NCBI GenBank assembly: GCA_910579125.1
Contig: CAJTTH010000009.1
Span: 9,119-73,118 of the forward strand
DNA from: an uncultured Oscillospiraceae bacterium
Lineage (GTDB): Bacteria > Bacillota > Clostridia > Oscillospirales > Ruminococcaceae
Direction of reading: 5' to 3'
DNA length: 64,000 bases
Shown piece after piece: positions 17,685 through 25,689 of the stretch. A model generated the notes under the pieces. That model saw only the letters and a program-made list of their open reading frames with translations. It was not told where the DNA came from and ran no database searches. The translations under genes were made by a program, and so were the position numbers. Each line of letters begins with the position of its first letter. Position 1 is the stretch's first letter.

Positions 17685-18029
17685 TTAACCTAAAAGTATA
17701 ATTGCCAGCGCCATGATCAGCTTTTTATCCGCGTTCTCGCGCCACAAAATGAAAATCAGTCCGGCGATAAGCAGCATATCCCTGTCCGACATTATCCTCG
17801 AAACAGGATCGGACGGCGCGTTTTTCGGACAGTTTCGGCACTCGTTTTGCGCATACTTTCTTTCGTGATTTTCTGGACGTTTTTTTTCGTTATTTTCACG
17901 AGTAATATCTGAGCTTTTTTGAACGTTCTTCCGCACATTTTTTTTACTCTGAATATTATGATCAAAATTGCCGTCATTATGATTGTTGACAGCCCTGTAT
18001 AATGCGGATTGTGTTGAATTCCATACCAT
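17685..18029 (-). CDS. Small protein with C-terminal membrane segments, unrecognised
   Basis: The protein is 114 residues from the ATG at 18029, chosen because GAGGTGA lies five bases before it. The longer frame to 18113 has no such site. The N-terminal 75 residues are very hydrophilic, rich in Asn, Lys, Arg and Glu, and the C-terminus has one or two hydrophobic stretches (L-L-I-A-G-L-I-F-I-L-W and L-I-M-A-L-A-I-I-L-L). I recognise no family. It ends a run of three small genes (18681 to 17685) that are probably co-transcribed. Confidence 0.6.
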   Translation of the reverse strand: MVWNSTQSALYRAVNNHNDGNFDHNIQSKKNVRKNVQKSSDITRENNEKKRPENHERKYAQNECRNCPKNAPSDPVSRIMSDRDMLLIAGLIFILWRENADKKLIMALAIILLG

Positions 18030-18122
18030 ACAAATCACCTCGAAAAAAAGCGGTTTTCTGAGCCGAAAAAAGCACTCAAATTCACCTAAAAAAACGACCC
18101 CGGCAAGCACCACGAAAAAAAG

Positions 18123-18431
18123 CTAGATCAGCTTATCGAAAAGTCCGCTCTCCTTTAACACCGGGAGCAGCGAAAACAGCTTCATCAGCCGCAGCGCCGA
18201 ATCCACCTTTGAGCGATTCTCCTCACGCAAAAGCGGCTTCAGCGCCAACAGGAAGCGCTCGTTGTCGTTCGGCTGATTGAACATCTCGAACAGGCTGAGC
18301 ATCTTCAGCAGCATCTCGGGGTCAAGTCCTGAGAACAGCCCCTGCTCCTCCGAGCTGTCCTGACGCTCGTTTTCCGCTTTGTTATCGTCATCCTCCGTGA
18401 GCGCACGGAGAATGTCCTCGATATTGTCCAT
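18123..18431 (-). CDS. Small cytoplasmic protein, unrecognised
   Basis: A 102-residue protein with an acidic N-terminal third (D-D-D-N-K-A-E-N-E-R) and a helical C-terminal part rich in Leu, Met and Phe that includes L-D-P-E-M-L-L-K-M-L-S-L-F-E-M. The ribosome site GGAGGGGC precedes its start. It is the middle gene of a cluster of three. The helical layout suggests a small adaptor. No function can be assigned. Confidence 0.65.
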   Translation of the reverse strand: MDNIEDILRALTEDDDNKAENERQDSSEEQGLFSGLDPEMLLKMLSLFEMFNQPNDNERFLLALKPLLREENRSKVDSALRLMKLFSLLPVLKESGLFDKLI

Positions 18432-18444
18432 GCGCCCCTCCTTA

Positions 18445-18681
18445 CTACCGTTTGTTCATCAGAATACGCATTATGTCGTCGGGACTTGACGCGCGGCGAA
18501 GTTTTTCCATAAGCTCCTTGTTCGCCAGCACCTCGCGCAGCTTTTCCTTGTCCGACTTCGACAGACCTGCTGATAAGCCCTTTACATCGCCGTTTTCAAG
18601 TGTTTTTTTCAGCTTGTCGGGCGATGTTCCCAGCTTTTCGCTTGCCGCGCTTATCAGCTTTTCAAATTTATTTTCGTTCAT
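18445..18681 (-). CDS. Small helical protein, unrecognised
   Basis: A 78-residue charged, all-helical protein with the pattern S-P-D-K-L-K-K-T-L-E-N-G-D-V-K-G-L and L-S-K-S-D-K-E-K-L-R-E-V-L-A-N. It has GGGAGGAACAG before its ATG. It is first in the minus-strand cluster and is divergently arranged with the phosphodiesterase gene at 18804. I cannot name it. Confidence 0.7.
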   Translation of the reverse strand: MNENKFEKLISAASEKLGTSPDKLKKTLENGDVKGLSAGLSKSDKEKLREVLANKELMEKLRRASSPDDIMRILMNKR

Positions 18682-18803
18682 AAACTGTTCCTCCCGTTAA
18701 TAAAATTTGTAAAAATCCCATAAAACCCCTTTTATTTTTCGGGATTTCATGGTATAATTATATGTATTATCATGCCGCAGTGCGTTATTGAAAGGTAAGA
18801 AAT

Positions 18804-19289
18804 ATGAAAATTCTTGTTGTGTCCGATACTCATGGGAGCTACGACGCTCTCTCAGCGATAATAAACGATAACCCCGACGCGGATATGCTCGTTCATCTCG
18901 GCGACGGCGAACGCGAGTTTGCTCTCGCGGAAAGCGCTTTTCCGCAACTGCCCATGGTCTCCGTCGGCGGCAATTGCGACTTTGGAACGCATAAGGCGTC
19001 ACATATCGTGCAAGCACGCGGTCTGAAAGTCTTTTGCTGTCACGGGCATACGCTTGGTGTGCATGAGGGAGTTTCCTTACTTGTGAACGCCGCCAAACAG
19101 AACGGCTGCAAAATTGCGCTCTACGGACATACGCACGTTTACCTCAGTGAAATTTCCGACGGTATTTATGTGATGAACCCCGGCAGCCCCGAATGTCCGC
19201 GCGGCGGCAACAAGCCCTCCTACGGCGTTATCGAACTAAACGGAGAAGATCAAATTGAGATGAAGATCATTACTTTAGGGAGTAAGTAA
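18804..19289 (+). CDS. YfcE/MJ0936-type metallophosphoesterase
   Basis: This 161-residue enzyme has the calcineurin-like metal-binding set: D8-T-H10 at V-S-D-T-H-G, G-D-G-E, G-N-C-D, H-G-H near residue 81, and G-H-T-H at about 113-116. The short length and these motifs match the YfcE phosphodiesterase family, which hydrolyse phosphodiester bonds with Mn2+. It is first in a plus-strand run with birA, whose ATG is 5 bases after its stop. A TATAAT at about 18751-18756 has only a weak -35 partner. Confidence 0.93.
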   Translation: MKILVVSDTHGSYDALSAIINDNPDADMLVHLGDGEREFALAESAFPQLPMVSVGGNCDFGTHKASHIVQARGLKVFCCHGHTLGVHEGVSLLVNAAKQNGCKIALYGHTHVYLSEISDGIYVMNPGSPECPRGGNKPSYGVIELNGEDQIEMKIITLGSK

Positions 19290-19294
19290 GCATA

Positions 19295-20032
19295 ATGGAA
19301 AACTTAATTTCACTTGATGAAGTCGATTCCACCAACAACTACCTGAAAGCGCACTGCGTCGAGCTTCCCGACGGCACGGCGGTCACGGCGCGCGTCCAAA
19401 CCGCGGGCAAGGGGCGGCGCGGTCACGCTTGGTCAACGAATGACGGAATGCTGCCGCTGTCGGTTCTGCTCATAGATCCGCCCGAATGTGAAACTCTAAC
19501 CGCGCGCGTGGGACTGGCGGTATGTGACGCGCTCACCGAAATGTACGAGCTGTACCGCGAACTCCCCGAGATCGGCATAAAATGGCCGAACGACGTAATC
19601 GTCTCCTCACACAAGGTCTGTGGTATTTTATGCGAGAGCGTGCGTTTTGGTGCAAGTACGGCTGTAATTTGCGGTATAGGTATAAATATTTCACAAGACG
19701 AGAATTATTTTTGTGAGGTTGGTCTGCCAAACGCGGGTTCGCTTTTAATGCTGACAGGGTTCGCTCCCGATCGGCAAGCGATGCTCGAAACGGTGGTTCG
19801 CGATGTAAAAAGCCGCGCCGCTATGCCGTTTGCGGATTGTCTTGACGAATACGGTTCGCGAATCGTTAATGTCGGACGGAGCGTGAAAATTCTCGGCGCG
19901 GACGGCAGCGAACGCGTTGCAGAAGCGGTAGGCGTTGCTCCCAACGGATATCTTATCTGCCGCGATGGGAACGGTTTTTTTGAGGTCGGCTCGGGCGAGG
20001 TCAGCGTGCGCGGACTAAACGGGTATGTGTAA
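19295..20032 (+). CDS. birA: Biotin--[acetyl-CoA-carboxylase] ligase (BirA without HTH)
   Basis: This 245-residue enzyme links biotin to biotin-dependent carboxylases through biotinyl-AMP. The N-terminal E-V-D-S-T-N-N-Y-L is the usual start of the catalytic domain, A-G-K-G-R-R-G-H-A-W (37-46) is the adenylate-binding loop, and K-W-P-N-D lies near residue 90. A small SH3-like C-terminal domain is present. There is no N-terminal winged helix, so it is a monofunctional ligase and not a repressor. It starts 5 bases after the phosphodiesterase gene. Confidence 0.95.
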   Translation: MENLISLDEVDSTNNYLKAHCVELPDGTAVTARVQTAGKGRRGHAWSTNDGMLPLSVLLIDPPECETLTARVGLAVCDALTEMYELYRELPEIGIKWPNDVIVSSHKVCGILCESVRFGASTAVICGIGINISQDENYFCEVGLPNAGSLLMLTGFAPDRQAMLETVVRDVKSRAAMPFADCLDEYGSRIVNVGRSVKILGADGSERVAEAVGVAPNGYLICRDGNGFFEVGSGEVSVRGLNGYV

Positions 20033-20033
20033 C

Positions 20034-20215
20034 ACCAAGAGCGGCAAACAACAGGCGCAGCTTTAAACTGTCGCCAAGAGCCATAAGCAAAACACGCTGT
20101 GAAGCGGAGCGCAAGCGAGTTGCCTTGTGAATTGGAGAGAGTGAAGCGAACGGAACAAACCAGCTCGGCTATGGCGGCTATGCCGCCCGGTGCGCGGAGC
20201 GCTTTCAAATAAACA
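20034..20215 (+). repeat. Family A element, copy A6 (inverted, with plus-strand genes)
   Basis: This copy is the reverse complement of all the others and lies between plus-strand genes, so its orientation to transcription is conserved. The tail comes first (CACCAAGAGCGGCAAACAAC), then the stem arms around GAGTTGCCTTG, and the GCGCGGAGCGCTTT end. It has decayed: the inner stem has two mismatches besides one G-U. Confidence 0.8.
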
Positions 20216-20289
20216 CCACTTTTGTCAACGTTAAGGAGATAAAACAAAATCCTTATTCAACATTCAGGAGAGGTAGAGATTTTAAAATT

Positions 20290-20850
20290 ATGATAGAAAA
20301 CGAATTTAAAATACTGCTCACAATGGAGCAGTATGAGAAATTATTGTCACTTTACAAGTGGGACAGAACGGTAGTGCAAACAAATCATTACTATGACACG
20401 GACGATCTTCGGTTGGCAGAAATGCACATAACTTGCCGTGTTCGTGAAATAAACGGCGCGTACTTTTTGCAGATGAAGTTTCCCGCCGCAAAGGAATACT
20501 CACGCGTGGAGCTTGAAAGGACGCTGAACTCGCTGCCCGAGACACTTGCGGCGGAGGAGCTGTTCCGCCCCGACGGCTGCGTCGCTCTTCCCGAGGTAAA
20601 GCGGCTGGGAGCGCTCACCACGACGCGCTCTGTTAAGCGGTTTGATGGCGTGGAGATCGATCTCGACAAAAGCGAGTACTTCGGCAAGACCGACTGCGAG
20701 CTGGAAATCGAGTTCACAGACGAAACAGCGGCGCGTTCCCTACTCGCCGAGATCACTGAAAAGCTGGGTATACAGCCGAATTCCGAAGTCTGCATGGGTA
20801 AGATACGGCGGTTTCTGGAGGAATATACCAAAACAAAAACGGCGCCTTAA
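20290..20850 (+). CDS. CYTH-domain protein
   Basis: This 186-residue protein starts with the CYTH signature I-E-N-E-F-K (ExExK) and has alternating charged strands (T-C-R-V-R-E, Y-F-L-Q-M-K, V-E-L-E-R, D-C-E-L-E-I-E-F) that line the triphosphate tunnel with acidic and basic residues. Members hydrolyse inorganic triphosphate or thiamine triphosphate, or make cAMP. Length and lack of extra domains favour a triphosphatase. The terminator that ends this gene overlaps its stop codon. Confidence 0.9.
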   Translation: MIENEFKILLTMEQYEKLLSLYKWDRTVVQTNHYYDTDDLRLAEMHITCRVREINGAYFLQMKFPAAKEYSRVELERTLNSLPETLAAEELFRPDGCVALPEVKRLGALTTTRSVKRFDGVEIDLDKSEYFGKTDCELEIEFTDETAARSLLAEITEKLGIQPNSEVCMGKIRRFLEEYTKTKTAP

Positions 20851-20861
20851 CCGGTGCCGTT
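20838..20861. terminator. Bidirectional terminator shared by convergent genes
   Basis: The stem AACGGCGCC / GGTGCCGTT has one wobble, with A-runs on the left and a T-rich right flank. It contains the stop codons of both the CYTH gene (ending 20850) and the facing membrane-protein gene (ending 20860). Confidence 0.85.
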
Positions 20862-21453
20862 ATTTGTTGTTTTCGGGAGCATCCTTGTCAAAAAGTACGT
20901 CATAAAGCCGCTGTGTGCTCTCGACGAAGCAGCAGCCGTCCTGCGCGTATATAACGACAACCTCCGTACCCTTGGGCAGCCGACGCTCGTTCGCCGAGAC
21001 TGCCCGCATGAGATAGCTTTTTGCGCCGTGTTTCACGGTTATCACGCCGAAATTGTCTTTTTCAATGTCCTCGACGACCTTGCCGTCAAGCCCCTCCAGT
21101 TCGCTGTCGTTCGGCTCGGCACTTTTGTGGAGCTTGTCGCTGAGCGGCGATATCACAACGCTGATGATGAAATTTCCCGTAATGCCCGCCATTGCGCCAA
21201 GCGGCATGGATATCCAGCCGACAAGCCCCGCCGCGTCCATAAGCAGACCCGCCACTGCCGCGATAAACACCACTATTATCAGTCGGAGCATATTCTTCGG
21301 GAACACCGTCTGCCACAGATTTTTGTCCGTTTTGTCCGTGAACAGTTCGCCTGCGTCAGGAAAAAACCGTTTCCCGAAAAACAGCCAAGCGAGCATCTGC
21401 GCGGTGAGATATCCCCCCGAAAGCACTATCACCAGAATGTAGAAATTTCTCAT
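20860..21453 (-). CDS. Membrane protein with NfeD-like C-terminal domain
   Basis: This 197-residue protein has an N-terminal membrane segment (about 6-27), two further hydrophobic segments at about 55-105, then a soluble OB-like domain (about 122-185: L-D-G-K-V-V-E-D-I-E ... G-T-E-V-V-V-I-Y) typical of NfeD or DUF1449-like proteins, which assist membrane proteases or flotillins. There is no flotillin gene beside it. The AGGATAGC site precedes the ATG. It follows a CorC/HlyC-type gene on the same strand with 9 bases between. Confidence 0.7.
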   Translation of the reverse strand: MRNFYILVIVLSGGYLTAQMLAWLFFGKRFFPDAGELFTDKTDKNLWQTVFPKNMLRLIIVVFIAAVAGLLMDAAGLVGWISMPLGAMAGITGNFIISVVISPLSDKLHKSAEPNDSELEGLDGKVVEDIEKDNFGVITVKHGAKSYLMRAVSANERRLPKGTEVVVIYAQDGCCFVESTQRLYDVLFDKDAPENNK

Positions 21454-21462
21454 TAAGCTATC

Positions 21463-22731
21463 CTATTCGTCTATATCGGACCTATCCTTGAGGGCGAGTT
21501 TGACCTTGTTGACGCGCAGCTCCTCCGCCTCAAGAACCGTCACGGCAAGGTCGTCCGTTTCGGATGTGTCTCCTGATTTCGGGATATTGCCAAATAATTC
21601 CAAAACCCACCCGGCAACCGTATGCGCCTCGCTCTCGATATCGACCTCAATATCACGTCCCGAAAAATAGCGTCGCAGACTGTTCAGCGAAACGTCGCCG
21701 TACACCGAAAATTCGTTGTCGGACAGCGCCGTAACAGGGCTTTTAACCTCGTCGCTCTCGTCCCATATCTCTCCGACAAGCTCTTCAAGCAGATCCTCCA
21801 TTGTGACTATGCCGAGCGTTCCGCCGTGCTGATCAAGCACCACGCTCATGTGGCACTTTTTCTTCTGCATAGTCCGCAGCACCTCGGAAATCTTCACCAT
21901 GCTCGGCAGATAAACCGTCTCCTGTATCAGCTCGCGTATCGTAAGCTCCGCGCCCTTTTCTTCGTATGCCTTGATGAAGTCCTTTTCGTTGATTATGCCG
22001 ATTATGTTGTCGAGCGTTTTCTCGACGACGGGCATACGCGAATACTCCTCGCGCAGAAATTTTTCACGCACCTCCTCCGCGCTGTCCGTCACGTCGACCG
22101 CGACGACACTCACGCGCGGTGTGATTATCTCGTCAACCGTTATCTCATCGAACATCAGCGCACTGCGCACAAGGTTGCCCTCCTGCTGCTCGAGAACGCC
22201 CTCGTCCTCGATCTCGTCGATTATCGCCATAAGCTCCTCTTCGGTAACGCTCACCGACTGCTTGGTGTTGAACAACTTAGCCACGCCCTTTTTCAGCAGA
22301 ATGAAGAATGCCGAAAAAGGCGTGAAGATCACCGTCAGAAACGAGATGACCGCCGAAACGCCGATACAAACGCCCTCCGCGTGATCCTTGGCGATCGCCT
22401 TGGGCATTACCTCGCCGAATATCAGCACCACGAGCGTAGTCGCTATCGTCGAGACAAGCGAGCCGTACTGCTCGCCGACCACAGCGATCGCCATAATGGT
22501 CGCAATGGACGACATGGCGATATTCACGATATTGTTGCCGATAAGGATAGTCGTGAGCGCCTTGTCGTACTTGTGAAGTATTTTCAGCGCCCTTGCCGCC
22601 CCGCGCGAGCCGTTCTCCGCCATACTTTTGAGACGTATGCGGTTTACGCTCGAGATCGCCGTTTCCGATGCGGAAAAGAACGCCGACATCGCAAGCAAAA
22701 TAATTATTAACGCAATATTCATACCGCTCAT
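21463..22731 (-). CDS. CNNM/CorC-HlyC family transporter-like membrane protein
   Basis: This 422-residue protein has an N-terminal CNNM membrane domain of four segments (about 1-185, with S-A-S-E-T-A-I-S-S-V and G-E-V-M-P-K), a pair of CBS domains (about 200-320), and a C-terminal CorC_HlyC domain (about 330-415). Members are involved in Mg2+/Co2+ efflux or resistance, often with the CBS pair binding ATP-Mg. The start overlaps the HAD gene's stop by four bases, so the two are co-translated. Confidence 0.94.
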   Translation of the reverse strand: MSGMNIALIIILLAMSAFFSASETAISSVNRIRLKSMAENGSRGAARALKILHKYDKALTTILIGNNIVNIAMSSIATIMAIAVVGEQYGSLVSTIATTLVVLIFGEVMPKAIAKDHAEGVCIGVSAVISFLTVIFTPFSAFFILLKKGVAKLFNTKQSVSVTEEELMAIIDEIEDEGVLEQQEGNLVRSALMFDEITVDEIITPRVSVVAVDVTDSAEEVREKFLREEYSRMPVVEKTLDNIIGIINEKDFIKAYEEKGAELTIRELIQETVYLPSMVKISEVLRTMQKKKCHMSVVLDQHGGTLGIVTMEDLLEELVGEIWDESDEVKSPVTALSDNEFSVYGDVSLNSLRRYFSGRDIEVDIESEAHTVAGWVLELFGNIPKSGDTSETDDLAVTVLEAEELRVNKVKLALKDRSDIDE

Positions 22732-23543
22732 ACGCTGAACTCTCCGATCCTATCCCCCAAAGCAAACTTCCTTATGCACTCGGTTACGCCGCCGTGATTA
22801 TTGTCGGGGGCTATGTACGCGCACATTTTCTTTACATCCTCGTGACCGTTCTCCATACAGAAGCTGTGTTCTGCGAGCCTTAACATTTCCACGTCATTAA
22901 AATAATCGCCGAACACCATTGTTTCCGTCCTCTGAACGCCGAGCCGCTTCTGCAAAGCCGCCAGTGCGCTCCCCTTGCTTACACCCGACGCCATTACGTC
23001 CATCCACACCTCGCCCGACGCCTGTACGTTCAGGCGATTTCCGAATATCCCGTCCAATGACGGCTTTCCGTGAGCCAACGTTCCGCGCTCGTCACAAACC
23101 GCGACCTTATATATCATTTCATTCACTGCGAACAAGTCCTCGACCGCGCAGTGCTTCTTGTAAAACCGCCCTACCTCGCTGTAGAACTTATCTCCCGAAT
23201 TGATATGATACACTCCGTTCTCCGCGCAGACAACAACACGCAGATCACCGATTTCACGGCACGCCTCCAGCAGTTCCCGATATGTATCCCCGTCGAGCGG
23301 AGTCACGTCAACGACCTTTCCTCCAAGCACCGTGCACGCTCCGTTATCGCAGATATACGCTATCCTGTCCTTGTACTCCCCGGGAAACAAATGCTCGAGC
23401 GCCGAATACGTCCGTCCGCTCGCCACCGTAAACACGATTTCCCGCTCGGCAAGACCGTCCAGAACCTCAAAAAAGTCGGGCGGCAGTCTCTTTTCATCAT
23501 CAAGCAATGTGCCGTCCATATCGCTTGCAATCAGTTTTATCAT
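22728..23543 (-). CDS. Cof-type HAD-superfamily phosphatase
   Basis: This 271-residue protein has the HAD motif I D-M-D-G-T at residues 9-13 (catalytic Asp9 and Asp11), motif II V-A-S-G-R-T, and the C2-cap typical of Cof proteins, ending with motif IV G-D-Y-F-N-D-V-E-M. Such enzymes dephosphorylate sugar phosphates, flavin or PLP. The substrate is not evident. It overlaps the downstream CNNM gene by four bases, and a family A element sits directly before its ribosome site. Confidence 0.93.
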   Translation of the reverse strand: MIKLIASDMDGTLLDDEKRLPPDFFEVLDGLAEREIVFTVASGRTYSALEHLFPGEYKDRIAYICDNGACTVLGGKVVDVTPLDGDTYRELLEACREIGDLRVVVCAENGVYHINSGDKFYSEVGRFYKKHCAVEDLFAVNEMIYKVAVCDERGTLAHGKPSLDGIFGNRLNVQASGEVWMDVMASGVSKGSALAALQKRLGVQRTETMVFGDYFNDVEMLRLAEHSFCMENGHEDVKKMCAYIAPDNNHGGVTECIRKFALGDRIGEFSV

Positions 23544-23561
23544 TTTTTCTCCTATCTAAAT

Positions 23562-23730
23562 GGCAAAAGCTCGCACCGGCTCACTTCGTTCACCTGACCA
23601 ACGGCAACTCCTCCGCTTCACTTCGTTCCGCTCCGCCGTTATCGTTGCTTGCGACTTTTGCCGCTGCGTGTTTTGTTTGCCGCTCTTAGCGGCAGTTTAA
23701 GGATTGCGCGTTTGATTTGTCGCTTAAAGC
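23562..23730 (-). repeat. Family A element, copy A7
   Basis: Outer arms at 23562-23570 and 23655-23662. Inner arms CAACGGCAAC (23599-23608) and GTTATCGTTG (23638-23647) pair with one G-U and one C-A on the coding strand. The tail reaches the stop of the 23733-24707 gene. Confidence 0.85.
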
Positions 23731-23732
23731 CT

Positions 23733-24707
23733 TTAATTCAACAAGCCTTTGCGCTTGAGGTTAAGCAGCTCCGCATTATAAAAATCGCCGTCGTACTCCC
23801 TTATCGCTGAACTCAGATCCGCAAACAGATCGTCGGGTATCTCCTCGTCCTTTGCCATTTGCTCAAGCGCCGTTTCAAACGTTCTGTGCAGATACTCCGT
23901 ATCCTTAAGCCCCATTCGCAGCTTTACGGGATTGTTTGTATCCACGTTCCTCAAAAAATGAATATCATGCTCCAGAATATCCATATACCGCATAATCCCG
24001 TCACCGCACCTGTTGCGGAATATGCAGCGGTGATACACCGTCGCGGCGCACAGCGGACTCAACGAAAGACCATGCGGCAGCGAACCGTAAGTCGACATCA
24101 GCGTGAAGAAAAATTCCTCCAGCGAACAATACTTCTCAGTGATACCCATAGTCAGCGTAAGGCTGTCTATACTTGCGCTTGTGAACTTAACAGCATTGTC
24201 AAGCGCCGTTTTATAATCATTCGTTGGACAAACGTCTATCGGCACGGGGAATTCGTTCTTCAAAAAACGCACCGCGTTGAATACGCTTCCGAGATCGCTA
24301 AGCGGCTGTGCGCCGCGTATCCTCACCGCCGTTATCGTACCGTCCACCAGCTTCGACGCATATTGCAGCAGCTTACTCGAATACTTCTCCGGGTCGTCCG
24401 CCGCAGGTATCTCCAGCATTACAGGAACTTCGGTCTTTATCAGCCGCCGAACATCGGGCAGCGTAAGGAGCACATAGTCAAAATCGTACAGCTCCGTAAG
24501 CCCCAGAAACATCGGGTCTACCAGCCTGAAAATATACCCGATCCCATCGGGCAGCTCGCGCAGCTTCATCAGCGTACGGAAATCAATCTCCACATACCTC
24601 ACGCCCGCTTTTGCCAACGACTGTATATACTTTGAAATATGCTCCGCCGACGCGCCGTCGTACAGCGTATATGCGCAAAGACTGTTGTCTGTCAAAACAG
24701 TTTTCAT
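23733..24707 (-). CDS. TIM-barrel protein resembling homocitrate synthase (NifV/HMGL-like)
   Basis: This 324-residue protein opens with a sequence that aligns by eye with the start of NifV/HMG-CoA lyase-like barrels: L-T-D-N-S-L ... D-G-A-S-A-E-H-I-S-K-Y, then L-A-K-A-G-V-R-Y-V-E-I-D. The usual D-x-T-L-R-D-G metal and substrate motif is altered to D-N-S-L-C-A-Y-T-L-Y-D-G, and I do not find the paired His residues of the metal site. A catalytic role is therefore uncertain. The protein has its own consensus-like promoter. It could be a degenerate enzyme or a new function on this fold. Confidence 0.55.
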   Translation of the reverse strand: MKTVLTDNSLCAYTLYDGASAEHISKYIQSLAKAGVRYVEIDFRTLMKLRELPDGIGYIFRLVDPMFLGLTELYDFDYVLLTLPDVRRLIKTEVPVMLEIPAADDPEKYSSKLLQYASKLVDGTITAVRIRGAQPLSDLGSVFNAVRFLKNEFPVPIDVCPTNDYKTALDNAVKFTSASIDSLTLTMGITEKYCSLEEFFFTLMSTYGSLPHGLSLSPLCAATVYHRCIFRNRCGDGIMRYMDILEHDIHFLRNVDTNNPVKLRMGLKDTEYLHRTFETALEQMAKDEEIPDDLFADLSSAIREYDGDFYNAELLNLKRKGLLN

Positions 24708-24764
24708 AGCGCTCCTTTCACATCGTTACTTTATGACTTAACAAATTCTATCTATACACAGAAT

Positions 24765-24793
24765 ATTATATCACAGAGGTACGGATTTTTCAA
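24765..24793 (-). promoter_or_regulatory. Sigma-A promoter of the NifV-like gene
   Basis: TTGAAA (24793-24788) and TATAAT (24770-24765) on the minus strand are 17 bases apart, about 58 bases before the ATG. Confidence 0.8.
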
Positions 24794-24821
24794 GCGTTTA
24801 ACAAAAATTTTATCCGATAAT

Positions 24822-24853
24822 CAAAAACGCCGTTTCTGAACCGAAACGGCGTT
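24822..24853. terminator. Terminator after the NlpC/P60-like gene
   Basis: AACGCCGTTTC and GAAACGGCGTT form an exact stem with a six-base loop. On the minus strand a TTTTT run follows, five bases past the stop of the 24858 gene. Confidence 0.88.
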
Positions 24854-24857
24854 TATT

Positions 24858-25499
24858 TTACGTTAGGCTGACCCCGCCGAAAAAATTTTCGCGGTAGTAA
24901 TCAGTGGTGATATCTACCTCGCGCACCAGCGTTCCGGGCATAAGGCAGGCGATCATTTTTCCGTTGCCCGCGTAGATGCCGCCGAAGCTCACCTCGTCGC
25001 TGCCCTCATCGCTGAAAAAAACCAGGTCTCCGTCCTTAAGCTCGTCGTAGTTAAGCCGCGTACCCATTCTCGACTGCTCCTCCGTACCTCTGGGGCAGGT
25101 GATGTAACCATTTTCACGCAGAACGTAGTATATAAATCCGGAATTATCGAACCCGTCCGGGTCGCTTCCGTTCTCCGCGAAAGGCACACCGATAAGCGAA
25201 TTCGCTGCGGCGACTATTCTCTCTGCCTCGTTGTTACTGCTGTTATCGGAGCTGTCCGCACTGCTCGGGTCGCTCGGAGGATCGGACTTATCAGTTGACG
25301 AATAGTCGTCGGAGTTGTCCGACGGCTCACCCGATGTTCCGGGGCTTTCCGGTTCGGACGGCAACTCCGATGAATAGCTGCTGTCCCCCGAGTTATCCGG
25401 CGGTCCGGCGTTATTCAGTACGCTTGTGAGTATTACCGCAACTATTACGCCGACTGCAACAAGCGTCACAATGGCAATAATAAGTATATTGTTCTTCAT
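24858..25499 (-). CDS. NlpC/P60-like surface protein lacking catalytic residues
   Basis: This 213-residue protein has one N-terminal membrane anchor (about 5-28), a Ser/Asp/Pro-rich linker (about 30-90), and a domain with the NlpC/P60 layout: a helix, G-V-P-F-A-E-N-G, G-F-D-N-S-G-F, R-G-T-E-E-Q-S, L-K-D-G-D-L-V-F-F, and G-G-I-Y-A-G-N-G-K. In active peptidases the second motif is D-C-S-G and the glycine-rich strand begins with a catalytic His. Here Cys is Asn119 and the His is replaced by Phe, so it should not hydrolyse peptidoglycan. It may bind it instead. It has a TTGATT promoter and its own terminator. Confidence 0.75.
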   Translation of the reverse strand: MKNNILIIAIVTLVAVGVIVAVILTSVLNNAGPPDNSGDSSYSSELPSEPESPGTSGEPSDNSDDYSSTDKSDPPSDPSSADSSDNSSNNEAERIVAAANSLIGVPFAENGSDPDGFDNSGFIYYVLRENGYITCPRGTEEQSRMGTRLNYDELKDGDLVFFSDEGSDEVSFGGIYAGNGKMIACLMPGTLVREVDITTDYYRENFFGGVSLT

Positions 25500-25555
25500 T
25501 TAATCTCCTCTGACGGCAAAGATATTACCGGGAATTTTAGTGATCTTATACTTTA

Positions 25556-25584
25556 ATTATACAATATTTCACAACAAAAATCAA
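25556..25584 (-). promoter_or_regulatory. Sigma-A promoter of the NlpC/P60-like gene
   Basis: TTGATT (25584-25579) and TATAAT (25561-25556) on the minus strand are separated by 17 bases. Confidence 0.8.
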
Positions 25585-25689
25585 TAGTAAAACGACCTCA
25601 AAAAGGTTACAATTCTGTAACTATTTTCATATATTCGTCATAATACGCACATATTTTGGTCATATTCTGTCTGTAAACTGCGAATTATT

